Part shown: positions 54,702 to 64,000 of the stretch, in pieces
Position numbering within the stretch: position 1 is the stretch's first letter
How the letters are laid out: the number at the start of each line of letters is the position of its first letter
DNA from: Dryas octopetala
Lineage: Eukaryota > Streptophyta > Magnoliopsida > Rosales > Rosaceae
Direction: 5' to 3'
DNA: 64,000 nt
Assembly: GCA_963921425.1 (NCBI GenBank)
Contig: OY992836.1
Location: 13,347,614-13,411,613 of the forward strand
Notes under the pieces: model-generated
The model's input: only the letters and a program-made list of their open reading frames with translations
Database searches by the model: none
Told to the model about the DNA's origin: nothing
Program-made: the position numbers and the translations under genes

Positions 54702-57014
54702 ATGTTTGGAACCGATTCGAGCAGTCGGCTCGGCTCGGGGAATGCCTTCGAGGGAGATAGTGAGGCCGAGCTAAGCCGAAGTCCACCAGGGGGTGAGGCA
54801 GACTGGGATAGTCTGTCCGAGGAGCTGAACGAGGTCATCTCGACCTTGGATCGGAACCCAGGTGAAGTACGCCAGCCCCGGGGTGATGAGGAAGATGATC
54901 ATGCCGAGCCGAGCCCGAGTGTTCCAAGGAGACTCATCTCGGGTTCGGCGGAGAAGGATAGGGGTCACGAGGTGTCGACTTCGGATCGGCTCAGATCGGT
55001 GATGGGAAGTCCGATCGATCCGGACTTCTACGAGGAGTTGGCATGGAAGGCCGACCAGATCCCAAACGAGATGACCGAGTTTCATCTCGAGGATCTGAGG
55101 GCTCGGTACACTGTCCCCGAGGCCGTGCTGATGAGACTGCCGATCGAAGGAGAAAAACCGAGCCGACCCCCAAAGGGATGGGTGACCATGTACCCCGAGA
55201 TGTTTGAGAACGGGGTTCGGCTTCCTCTGCACCCATTCCTGCAGGACTGGTTGGCGATGATCGGCGCGGCGCCGCACCAGCTCAACCCCAACGTGTATAG
55301 AATAATCCTGTCCATGCACATCTTGTGGCACAAGGTGCACAAGTGTGTGCCAGACAAGGATATCTTGTTTTGCTCCTATGCGCTGAGGTCGAAGCAGACC
55401 GAGTTCGGCTTCTACAACCTGCAGGCCTACTCGGGGCCGTTGTTCTCAGGGAACCCCTCTTCCCAGAAGACTTGGAAGAGGAGATTCTTCTTCGTTTCTG
55501 GGGATTGGGAGTTCGCCGATCCGAACAGTGCCACCCCGGCTCGGGTCCCTAGAGCCTTTAGGATTCCAAGTGGGCATTGGAAGTCTGGGGCCGATCCGAA
55601 GGCAACTTGTATATGTTTTGTGATAATTATGTTTTCTTTTGTCTAACTCCTTTCTGTTTCATCTTTGCAGTTAGCTGGGGCAAGTACAAACTGAGGGGCG
55701 AGCTCAAGGATCAGATCGCCGCGATCAGGGACTCACCAGCAGAATACTTATCCACCAAGTTTCTGCTCGGGGAAACCCAAATCAGATCGAGCGGGATCTC
55801 CTGGTTTGTGCCCAGGTGGAATTCGCGAGCCGAGAAGGGGATGAGTTCCGCCGAGATGGAGGCTCAATTGAGGAGGAAAGCGGAAAGGAGCGCCCAAAGG
55901 AAGGCTGCGGGTCGGGCCCCAGCCGAGCCGATCCCGACGCCCGCCGCGGCGGCAGCCCAACCTGGGCCCTCCGTGCCGAGGTCAGACCGGCACGGAGAGA
56001 AGAGAAAGGACCCCGCGACCGAGGTCCGGCCAGAAAAGAGGACCCGGGCCGAGCCCAGTGGTGCCGATGCCGAGGTGTCTGTCTCGGCCTTCTTGAAGAC
56101 GGTGGAGGTGGATCCCTCGATCGAGCCGTTCGTCACGGGCTTCAAACGAGTGGTCACGCCGAAGGTGGTGGAAGGGCTCTGGGCCGGTCAGGAGACGCCG
56201 AGCTTCGGAAGCAAGGCGCTGAACGCTTCCCGCCAAGCTATGGTGGTAAGTATCCCTGACTTCGGTTTTATGCTTTTTCCAATTGGCTCAGACTAACATT
56301 TTTCTCTCTGTTTTGCAGCTCGCCCTAAAGCAATTTGAAGCAGCCCAGGCAGCAGTCGACGCCGAGGCGAAGATGAGGAGGCTTCGGGAGAGGAACGGCG
56401 AGCTGAGGGAGAAGCTAGCCGAGGCTGAACGGGAGGTTAAGGCGGAGCGCGATCGGTCGGCCGATCTTCGAAGCAAACTGGCCGAGAAGGAGGTGGAGGT
56501 GGCTCGGCTCGGGAAGGAGCTCCTGGAGTCTGAGAAGAAGGTGGCCGACCTTGGCCAGTTCGTCGGCGATCTCCAGCGGGACTTCGAGGCCGCTGAGCGG
56601 AGAGCCGTCAAGTCTCGGCGTCAAGCTGGGCTGCCAAGCGTTCAGGCACTTGCCAATGCCCAATTCGAAGGGTACCAGGAGCTGCTGGAGGAGATCCGGT
56701 CCAAGAGGCCAGACTGGGATGTGTCCTTCCTCGACGAGTCCGACGGCGAGGAGGATACCCAGGGAAGTCAGCAGGAAGAGCTTCCTCTTCCCGATCGCCA
56801 AGCCCCCGCCGAAGTGGTCGTGTCAGTGGCCGAGCCGATTCCGGAGGATCCTCCGCTGCCTGAGTGTGAGCCGACCCCGATTCCTCCGATCCCCGAATCC
56901 GATCCCAACGCTGAGATGCGGATCGGCGGGGTCGAGGTGGTGCAGCTCGGAGAGGAGACGCCTAAGGAGTCCACCGAGCAGATCCCGGAGGGGCCTGCCG
57001 AGCGATCTGCATGA
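54702..57014 (+). CDS. Antisense accessory gene of the Tat-like element (PF04195-like), intact
   Basis: Three exons, 54702-55608, 55671-56245 and 56319-57014, with GT-AG introns of 62 and 73 bp, give a continuous frame of 725 codons. The N-terminal part is acidic and Ser-rich. Residues of about 140-290 hold the block known in plant databases as the gypsy-type putative transposase domain (LPLHPFLQDWLAMIG, HQLNPNVYRIILSM). The middle has a basic KRKDP/RPEKRTR segment that could be a nuclear signal. Exon 3 starts with a long coiled coil (LRERNGELREKLAEAE onward) and ends in an acidic Pro/Glu tail. The true function of this family is unknown; despite the domain name, transposase activity is not shown. 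The frame is unbroken although pol is deleted, and the gene has its own TATA box. No shifts or stops seen. Confidence 0.82.
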
Positions 57015-57530
57015 TACTTCGCTGATTTTGTTATGTTTTTACTTTTTTATGTCTTTTTCCCGAGCCGATGTGTGGCTCGGGTTTGATTGATTTTGGAACA
57101 ATTTGTGTTTGGATTTATCTTGTCAATTTATTCAGTATTTTCTTCATGAATTAAGTTGTTGTCAGTTCAGCTCGGAAATGAAACTAAAGACATAACAAGT
57201 AACACATGAATAAGAAAATGATAAAAGTAACAAGGCATTGTGAGATCGGTTCGGCTTCCCGATCGTAATGGAATGAATTATAATAATCGATTACAACTTG
57301 TCTTCGGATCAGCCTGATGAGCATAATGAAGATAAGTAGGAATCTGAAAAAACTCTAATGATTCAAAAAGGGGTTGATATACCCATTGAAATATTAGAAT
57401 TTTATTTTTGTGAAAAATATTCAAACCTACTTTCAGATCGGCTCGGCATGCACGATGAAAGTTTGGGATGAGGGTATATTTTTCCTTTAGAAATATCCTA
57501 TTGAACGTTAGGACTGTAGAAAGTCACTTC

Positions 57531-57835
57531 GGCTCGGACAGGGATTTTTATAGACCTGATAAGTCTGTACTATGTCGAGCATCGGACCGAAAGTGGCGCG
57601 CCAGCTCGGCACAGGAGTTTATAGACCTGATGAGTCTGTAATATGCCGAGCATCGGGCCGAAAATGGCGCGCCAGCTCGACACATGAGTTTATAGACCTG
57701 ATGAGTCTGTAATATGCCGAGCATCGGGCCGAAAATGGCGCGCCAGCTCGACACATGAGTTTATAGACCTGATGAGTCTGTAATGTACCGAGCATCGGGC
57801 CGAAAATGGCACTTCAGCTCGGCACATGAGTTTAT
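57531..57835. repeat. 71-bp tandem repeat in the Tat-like element
   Basis: Four units of about 71 bp (57531-57602, 57603-57673, 57674-57744, 57745-57815) and a partial fifth. Each contains TATAGACCTGATGAGTCTGTA and GCATCGGGCCGAAAATGGC, with a GGCGCGCC site at the end of the first three. Tandem arrays in this part of Tat-lineage elements are known to seed satellites. Confidence 0.93.
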
Positions 57836-58004
57836 TATTTTTTTGAAGGAAACACTTAGATCTTTCCTCTTTGTTGAAAGTGTATAGGAGTAGAGTCCCC
57901 AGTGTTTGCTTCAAAAAATGAGAAGAAGATGAGTCAAAATGTGTTCATCCTTTCATTGATTGGAACAAATGTTAGGTCGGACAGTCCCCGATCCTAACTA
58001 CATT

Positions 58005-59130
58005 TTACTGATAATAAGTCTTCAAGTGTTCAGCGTTCCAGCTATGCTTGAGAGGCTTCCCGGCCAGAGTGGCCAAGTTGTAAGTGCCAGGCTTGACTAT
58101 GCCTGTGATTCTATATGGTCCGGTCCAGTTCGGATCGAATGAGCTCTCCTTGACGGCAAGAGAATTCTTCTTCATGACGAGACTGCCCAATCCGAAGCTC
58201 CTGGGTTTGACCCTTTGATTGTAGTATTTGGCTGCCCTCTATTGGTAGGCGGCTTGACAGAGATTGGCGTCGGTTCGCCTCTCCTCAATCATGTCTAGGC
58301 CGAGCCGAAGTCCGGTGTCATTGGTCTCCGGATTGTATGTGCCGGTCCGGAATGAAGGAGTCCCCATTTCAACCGGGACGACAGCGTCGGTTCCGAATGC
58401 CAATGAATAAGGTGTTTCCTTCGTGGAGTTGCGATAGGAAGTTCGGTAGGACCATAGCACCTCTGGCAAGAGTTCAGGCCAATTCCCTTTAGCATTATCA
58501 AGCTTGGTCTTCAAGGTCTTCTTGATGATCTTGTTGATGGCCTCGACCTGTCCGTTCGATTGCGGATGGTAAGGGGCGGTGAAGTGCAAGTTGATGTTCA
58601 GACGTGAACAAAAACTTCTGAACTTCTTACAGTCGAATTGTTTGCCATTGTCCGCGATGATGGTGTGCGGCATGCCGAACCGGCATATGATGTTCTTCCA
58701 GACAAAAGTTTCCATCCGTTCGGCTGTGGTGGTGGCTAGGGGCTCAGCTTCGGCCCATTTTGTGAAGTAGTCGACTGCTACTACGGCCATTGTTACTTGC
58801 CCTTTTGCCTTCGGCATGGGGCCGATCAAATCGAGTCCCCATTGCGCGAATGGCCAGGGACTGGATATGGAGGTCAGCAATTGGGGAGGTTGATGGGGGA
58901 CCGCGGCAAACTGCTGGCATTTGACACAAGCGCGAGAGAGATGATCTGCGTCCTTGTTCAGCGTGGGCCAGAAGTAACCCTGTCTGATCGTCTAGTAGGC
59001 GAGGGCTCTTCCTCCAGAGTGGTTTCCGCATATCCCCTCATGGATTTCTCTCAGCACATCCTGACCTTCTTGGGGGGTGACACACCGCAAGTAGGGTAGG
59101 GAGAAGCTCCTCTTGTAGAGTTGACCATCG
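58005..59130 (-). pseudogene. Tat-like integrase, two in-frame stops
   Basis: Reading leftwards: the end of the pre-integrase linker (LYKRSFSLPYLRC), the HHCC zinc module (HEGICGNHSGG, CVKCQQF), the DDE core (WGLDLIGPMP, TIIADNGKQFD, HPQSNGQVEAINK) and the C-terminal domain (FDPNWTGPYRITGIV) ending at 58005. TAG codons at 58992-58994 and 58239-58241 interrupt it. It is joined directly to gag near 59135, so the whole protease-RT-RNase H part was deleted. Confidence 0.88.
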
Positions 59131-60931
59131 ATCATGCTGAGAGCAAGAGTCTCAATTCCGTCGCGGAGGGCGTAGCAATCACCCGTGACGTGGCCGTGGT
59201 TGGAATGGTACTTGCAGAAGAAACCCTCATTGATCTTATCTGGGGGTGGTCCCTTGATCTCCCTTGCAGCTAGGAGTTGGTCCTTGATCTTGGAGAAGAT
59301 CGTCTCCAGACCGGCGTTGAGGGGAGTGTACTCCGTGTACTGAACGAACTTGGGCCCCTTGCCCAGAAGCTGGCGCGGTTCCTCAATTCGGGACTTCTTG
59401 GTTTGGGCCTGAGGCTTGGGGCTCGCGACCTCTCCTTCCTTCCGTTTGGTCAGGGTTGGCTTGGAATTCAGGGCCTCCACCTGAGTATCCCACTCTTCAG
59501 CTCGTGCCCATTTGGTGGCTTCAGCAGAAAGCTCATCATAGGTGGATGGAGGGTTCCTCATCAGATGGGAGCGGAGTCCCCCGGCGAGCAGACCTTGCAT
59601 AAGAGCATTCTTAGCCGATCTGTCGTCGCAGTCGTCACACTTCGTATATTCGATGTTGAAGCGGATCAGATAGGTCTTAAGGCTCTCCCCTTCTTGCTGC
59701 TTGATGAGCGACATATCGTTCAAGTTGTAGAGTCGTTTGGATACAACCCGATGCCTCGTCAGGAAGGCTCTCCGGAGATCGGAGAAAGAGTCAATGGAGT
59801 TCGGCTGGAGAGTTCGAAACCATCCCCGAGACGATTTCTTCAATGTTGAAGGGAAGATTCTGCACTTCGTGGCCTCAGATGCCTGGCGGGCCTCCATGGC
59901 GTATCTGAAGCTGTCAAGATGATCGTAGGGATCTTTAGTCCCGTCGTACTGATCCATCTTGGGGGGCTTTATATCTCGGGAGACCTCAGCATCCATGATC
60001 CTGCTGGTGTACGGGAGAGTGAGCTCTTCCCCGTGATCGGCTCTACTGGTGTACCCCCTGGAGACCTCGACTTGGCCGAGCTGATCGTGGACACTCTGGA
60101 TTTGGTTTTGGACCAAAGTCCAGACAAGATTTTCCACATTGGGTGGGGTCGAGTTGGCCGCAGTTTCCCCTGAGCACTCGGTCCGGTCGCCGAGTCTCTC
60201 ATTCACCGGCTAACGAGTGATCATCTCGCCGACCGGACGCTGATCAGACATGACCATGGTAGATTCTAGTCGGTCACTCGCTGATCGCCTCCCCGAATGA
60301 GCTCCTGACGGGGGAGGATCCTGGGTTCGGCCGAACCGGTTGGACTGATGGCTCCCAATCGGGATCGAGCCTGAGGTCGTTGACTGGTGTTGAGGTCGGC
60401 ACGGTTTTCCCTCAAACCCCCGGGAGAATGTTTCCCGAAGGCCGCCTGCTTTCGCTGAAGGAGACGGTGGGCGTTCAGGAACTCGGCCTGCTCGGCCGGG
60501 GGCATGTCTTCGAAGCCTGGGAATGTGCAATCCGCGTCTTGCCGAGCGGGTTGATCGTCCGGCTCGGCCGGAGCACTCTGCCGAGAAGGAGATGGCGAAA
60601 TGACCTCCTGCTCGGTTCGGGTTCGACGCGATCGGAAACCCGATCTATCGCTGTTCTCGAGCTGAGCACGATGACGCGCAAGCTCCTCGGCTAGCTCGGC
60701 CTGTTTTGCGAGCAGCTCATTATTCTGCTTGAGAAGTGCGTTCTCAGCGGCCAGATGTCGTTGGTTCTCCCTAAGGAGTTTGTGAGCAGCCCTGATTTTT
60801 AAGGGGCCTTTGGACTTTGGTGTCCTGGGGAGTTGTGCTCCCCTCGTCTTCTCGGGTGTCTCGGGCTGATGTTGCTCATCATTCTGGGACGCTCCTGAAG
60901 AAGAACTGCTGTCACGGAAGATGGTAGCCAT
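59131..60931 (-). pseudogene. Tat-like gag, one frame break
   Basis: ATG at 60931 (MATIFRDSSSSSGAS). The first part has a Leu/Glu-rich coiled coil (LLRENQRHLAAENALLKQNN) and a Pro/Arg-rich stretch, stopping at 60266. The capsid part continues in another frame from about 60206: PKMDQYDGTKDPYDHLDSF, RRAFLTRHRV, LKTYLIRFN, and a zinc knuckle-like CKYHSNHGHVTGDC. It ends at the deletion junction with the integrase linker near 59135. The capsid core itself is open, which would let it package RNA if expressed; this is inference. Confidence 0.85.
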
Positions 60932-61016
60932 GGTGATTTGTTTGGAGGAAGAAACTTAGCACATGTGATGATGAGCACAACGGCTGAAGATGATCTTCCC
61001 ACAGACGGTGCCAATC

Positions 61017-62065
61017 TGTTGATGCAAATTTCTGTAAGAGAGATGCAACAACTTAGAGATGATGACCTGGCTGATCCGAAGTCTCGCTGGATGATGATGT
61101 GAGATCTTCCTGTAAGAGAAACAAGATCAAAGGAGATGGACCGGTGTGGTACCAGCCAAACACGCTCTGATGATGAAGTCAGTGATATGTGTTTTGTGGT
61201 AGGTGAGGAAGAACAAAGGATGAACTTGGGAGAATGGGAAGAACAAGGCAAATGTTCTGGGCTTATTCCCAGCAAGTTGGGTATGCTCTTGGGTGAGTGA
61301 AGGCTTCTTTGTAAGTGTTTGTCTGGTGAGAGGTTGATAGTTCGATGGATCCCCATTTTGCACATATGAGTTGATATATATAGGCAAAGGAGATTGTGAT
61401 GAGTAAGTTACTTGCATGTGACTGGCTGGTTGAGAAAGATCCACGCGTTCGGTCATGAACAGTGACATGCACAGCTGCCCTACCTCGTTTGCATTCAATG
61501 CTGCATTGAATGCAAGTATAGAAGATTCAGGTGAACTGCCCCAGTAGTCATGAATATAGGCTGTATTGTCTCCTTTGTCAGAAGACTTTTGTCAGGTGCA
61601 TTTAAGTGTGGCGGTTCATCCCAACGTGATCTTCCTGGGAATGGCGGCGGAGAGCCGAGCCAACCCGAACACATGTTCCTATGTGTATACATGAAGCCCA
61701 TGTGTGATCGGATCGGACACGGGATTCCTGACCGAACCGATCCAGTAGATAGGGGTCCTTCAAAGCCACAACTGGTTGACGCTTAGGACTTGAAGCGGGA
61801 TTCCTTCCGAGCCGAGCCGAGCCGAACCGGGATGGCCGTGGAAAGATGAACACTCAATCCCTTGGAAGATCATCGGTTCGGCTCGGACCGGGCATAGAGG
61901 ATTCGGCATGGAGACCCGATCTGAACTGGCGGCAGAAGTACTGAGCAGTGATGATGTGGAGGTCAAAGTCTGACCACTGAGAAGTCAAACATTGAAGTTG
62001 GGTCTGACCGGCCACGTGTCCAGCCCTGACTGGCCGTTGGATCGGTGTGGGTTTATCCACAAACA
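61017..62065 (-). repeat. 5' LTR of the Tat-like element
   Basis: 1049 bp; matches 53018-54065 with about 18 substitutions and one single-base indel. The following TATAG is the target duplication. Confidence 0.95.
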
Positions 62066-62070
62066 TATAG

Positions 62071-62291
62071 CCAATAAGGGAAAATGGTTTTCGTTTGGCT
62101 CTTGTTTATTTACTATCCATCAGCATGACAACATATAAAATTAATCAAAACACAAAAAACATTATAGGTTTATGCTAAAATAATGTAAGATTTCGCTGAC
62201 AAATGAGCAACTAATTAACGTAGAAGATTCAAAGATATTTATGTAGAAATTGATTAAAACGAGGACAGTTGGGCTGGGCCTTGGGTCTAGT
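62071..62291. other. 3' flank of the channel gene up to the Tat insertion
   Basis: About 220 bp of AT-rich sequence between the channel stop codon and the target duplication of the Tat-like element. It probably contains the 3' untranslated region; no poly(A) signal is clear enough to call. Confidence 0.5.
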
Positions 62292-64000
62292 CTATCTAGT
62301 CTGCAAGTGCGATAAATGAAATACAGGGCGTAGTCGCTGATATACGATTCTCTGGTTGGGCTGACCACCCTCCTCATCATGAGTAGCCAATTCGGGAAAC
62401 AGTGGTGTCTCTGCAGCCTTCTTTGTTCGGTTGCGAAAACTTAGCATCGCTGTTGATATGGTCGAAAGTGCCATCTCCACTCTGTTCCCAGAATTTCCGA
62501 AATCCCAATACATTTTGCAGTTGGAGGCCACGCTTGACAAGTCCTTGGCCGGCAGAGCAAAGCCTTCTACGTGGGTATGGCATTTCACATTTTCGGTGGA
62601 GATCGGAAGGTTGCAAAATGGGTTGTTGGGTACGGATGCCCAACCCAGAAGCTCTTCGTCTCCGTAAAAATCACCTTTCTCAAGGGTCTTGTGGATCATT
62701 GATGATGACGAAGTCGTTGCTAATCGTCCAGCTGCACCACAATTACTGCATTCGCTAGTGGTGAAGGTCCATATGGTGCCTTGTGTAATGAAGAGCATTA
62801 GATCAAGTGGTTCTCCCGTTCGAACGATGTAGCTATTCTCAGCGTACATCACTGGCCTCAAATAGTCGCACATCATTTTCAACGCGGGCGCTTTCACATT
62901 TTGAAGCTTTGGTACCTACATAACATAATATCTTAATTTGCTTACTTGAATTGATCGAAATGTCTATATATATATCCTACGTACGTACTTTCTTTAGCGT
63001 TTCCATGCAGAGAAAACGCTTTAGAGATCTTCTGGTTTTCCAGGGAAGAATAGAGAATAGATTCTCCAGATTCGCATCTTTGTTTTCTTCCAATTTTTTT
63101 CTTATGTTTTTAAGGATTTCCTTCTTCAAATCATTAGGGAGAGCATTTCTCTCCATCCACACTTGTATGTCTAGCTCTCTCATTTGAATCTTTTGTCGTA
63201 TCTCCTCTGATTTTGAAGTTGACAACTGCATGAGTGTCTGTTTCACCACAAAAAGATTAATTAATTAAGCTCCATCTGATCAGCTACTAGTATAAAATTA
63301 AACAAGTGAGACAATTAAAAGATTCAAAATTAAGAGAAACAAGTCCGACTGTGTGAGAGAGATTTATTACCGACCTGCACATTCCCAATTAGATATAAAA
63401 ACAATAGCAAGCCAATGATGGAAATAAGAATTGCAAAGCAATTTTCCCACAAATAGTCACTTGTTTCCAGATTCGTGCCAAAATTACTGCAAAAAATTAG
63501 TTAGTGATCAAGCAATATGTTATAGATACTAATCAATGAGGTACATAAGTTATAAATAATTGATCGATGTGCTTATATATATTGGTGATGTGAATACATG
63601 TATATATGCAAACCTTAGATTTCGCAGGCCCCACCAGAATGAGTAAAAATACTTCTTTGCAAAATTTATTTCCCCCGTGTTACCGGACTTAAGGAAATTA
63701 AGAAATATTCCAAAATTAAACGGCACTGTGGCTTTGTTTGGAATCTCGAAAGGACACTGCTCGTTTATAAATGTACTGATATCTCTTGAAGTAGTATTGC
63801 GATCATCGCAATAAAAAATACTCATACATCCTCTAATATCGATATAATTTTTACAAGCTTGATGCCAGCATGTTGTCTCTCGTTGAATAGAAAGAAAGTA
63901 CCAAAAGGCTCCAAGTATCTATAATATAGCAAATTAATTAGCCAATGATTTAAGCATTACTTAAATTCTTAGTGAGCCAACATTTTTTGAAATAAATATT
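62292..64000 (-). CDS. Cyclic nucleotide-gated ion channel, 3' half (CNGC-like), runs off window
   Basis: Minus-strand exons: 63918-63614 (end of the transmembrane part and pore helix, KKYFYSFWWGLRNL), 63486-63375 (selectivity filter FGTNL and S6, ISIIGLLLFLYLIGN), 63237-62989 (C-linker, WMERNALPNDLKKEIL, FLCMETLKK) and 62915-62292 (cyclic nucleotide-binding domain, SYIVRTGEPLDLMLFI, GDFYGDEELLGWA, NLPISTENV, then a short tail). Splice phases agree and no stop is seen. Plant CNGCs are calcium-permeable plasma-membrane channels gated by cyclic nucleotides and calmodulin. Two points are odd: the filter has Gly-Thr-Asn-Leu where GQNL is usual, and the region after the binding domain is short with a weak IQ/calmodulin site. 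The 5' exons lie beyond 64000. Confidence 0.88.

Larger units (their letters stand above)
53018..62065 (-). mobile_element. Tat/Ogre-like Ty3 retrotransposon, pol-deleted, with antisense gene
   Basis: A 9048-bp element reads on the minus strand: 5' LTR 61017-62065, primer-binding region with TGGCACCGTCTGTGGG next to it, gag, a remnant of pol (integrase only), a tandem-repeat region, an intron-containing gene on the opposite strand, a purine-rich tract and 3' LTR 53018-54065. The target duplication is TATAG (53013-53017 and 62066-62070). About 18 substitutions and one indel in roughly 1048 bp separate the LTRs. An extra antisense gene between pol and 3' LTR, long LTRs and tandem repeats are features known from the Tat/Ogre lineage. 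Protease, RT and RNase H are absent, so it depends on a partner element. Confidence 0.9.

Noticed and set aside
54771-56801. Several minus-strand open frames of 80-190 codons
   Set aside because: They are antisense to the three-exon gene at 54702-57014, whose GC-rich codons leave the opposite strand open. No domain was recognised.
57531-57835. CRISPR array
   Set aside because: The repeats are directly contiguous 71-bp units without unique spacers, and the DNA is plant nuclear.

Overview
The window is nuclear DNA of a flowering plant (eudicot). Coding exons have GT-AG introns, plant immune-receptor families (RPW8-NB-ARC-LRR, receptor-like cytoplasmic kinase) and a plant cyclic-nucleotide-gated channel are present, and about 24 kb of the 64 kb is LTR retrotransposon. 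A rosid, possibly Rosaceae, fits the expanded RPW8-NLR cluster and the kinase and channel types, but this is inference from family knowledge, not a search result.

Host layout. All recognisable host genes lie on the minus strand. From right to left: the 3' half of a CNGC channel gene (62292 to beyond 64000); RPW8-NLR copy D (40172-44518; five exons, one 1-nt deletion from an 868-codon frame); copy C (30036-34155; 4-nt insertion, premature stop and a hAT insertion); copy B (17839-24815; two small frameshifts, loss of most of the LRR and a Copia insertion in the NB-ARC exon). Then comes a block in which RPW8 exons without NB-ARC stand upstream of a receptor-like cytoplasmic kinase (12387-16904), and a second, more eroded copy of that block (1-1825) separated by insertions. 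Relics of further NLR copies lie at 10718-10760 and 17358-17424. The intergenic flanks of B, C and D are homologous, so the cluster grew by segmental tandem duplication and then decayed copy by copy.

Mobile DNA. Five LTR elements have matching terminal repeats and 5-bp target duplications: a Ty3 chromodomain element (4608-9743, minus), three Copia elements (18982-23941 plus; 34688-39776 plus; 47882-52740 minus) and a 9-kb Tat/Ogre-like Ty3 element (53018-62065, minus). A solo LTR related to the last one lies at 25900-26946. There are also a hAT-type DNA element with an 8-bp target duplication (30330-31219), two MITE-like or foldback elements, a tRNA-derived SINE-like piece inside a Copia leader, and several tandem repeats and microsatellites.

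Most interesting points: (1) the Tat-like element has lost protease, reverse transcriptase and RNase H, yet carries on the opposite strand an intact three-exon gene of 725 codons (54702-57014) with its own TATA box; (2) an RPW8 exon and the downstream kinase exons are in compatible intron phase, giving a possible RPW8-pseudokinase chimera whose kinase has HRN and GLG in place of HRD and DFG; (3) every NLR copy visible is broken, each by different lesions, and copy D by one base only.
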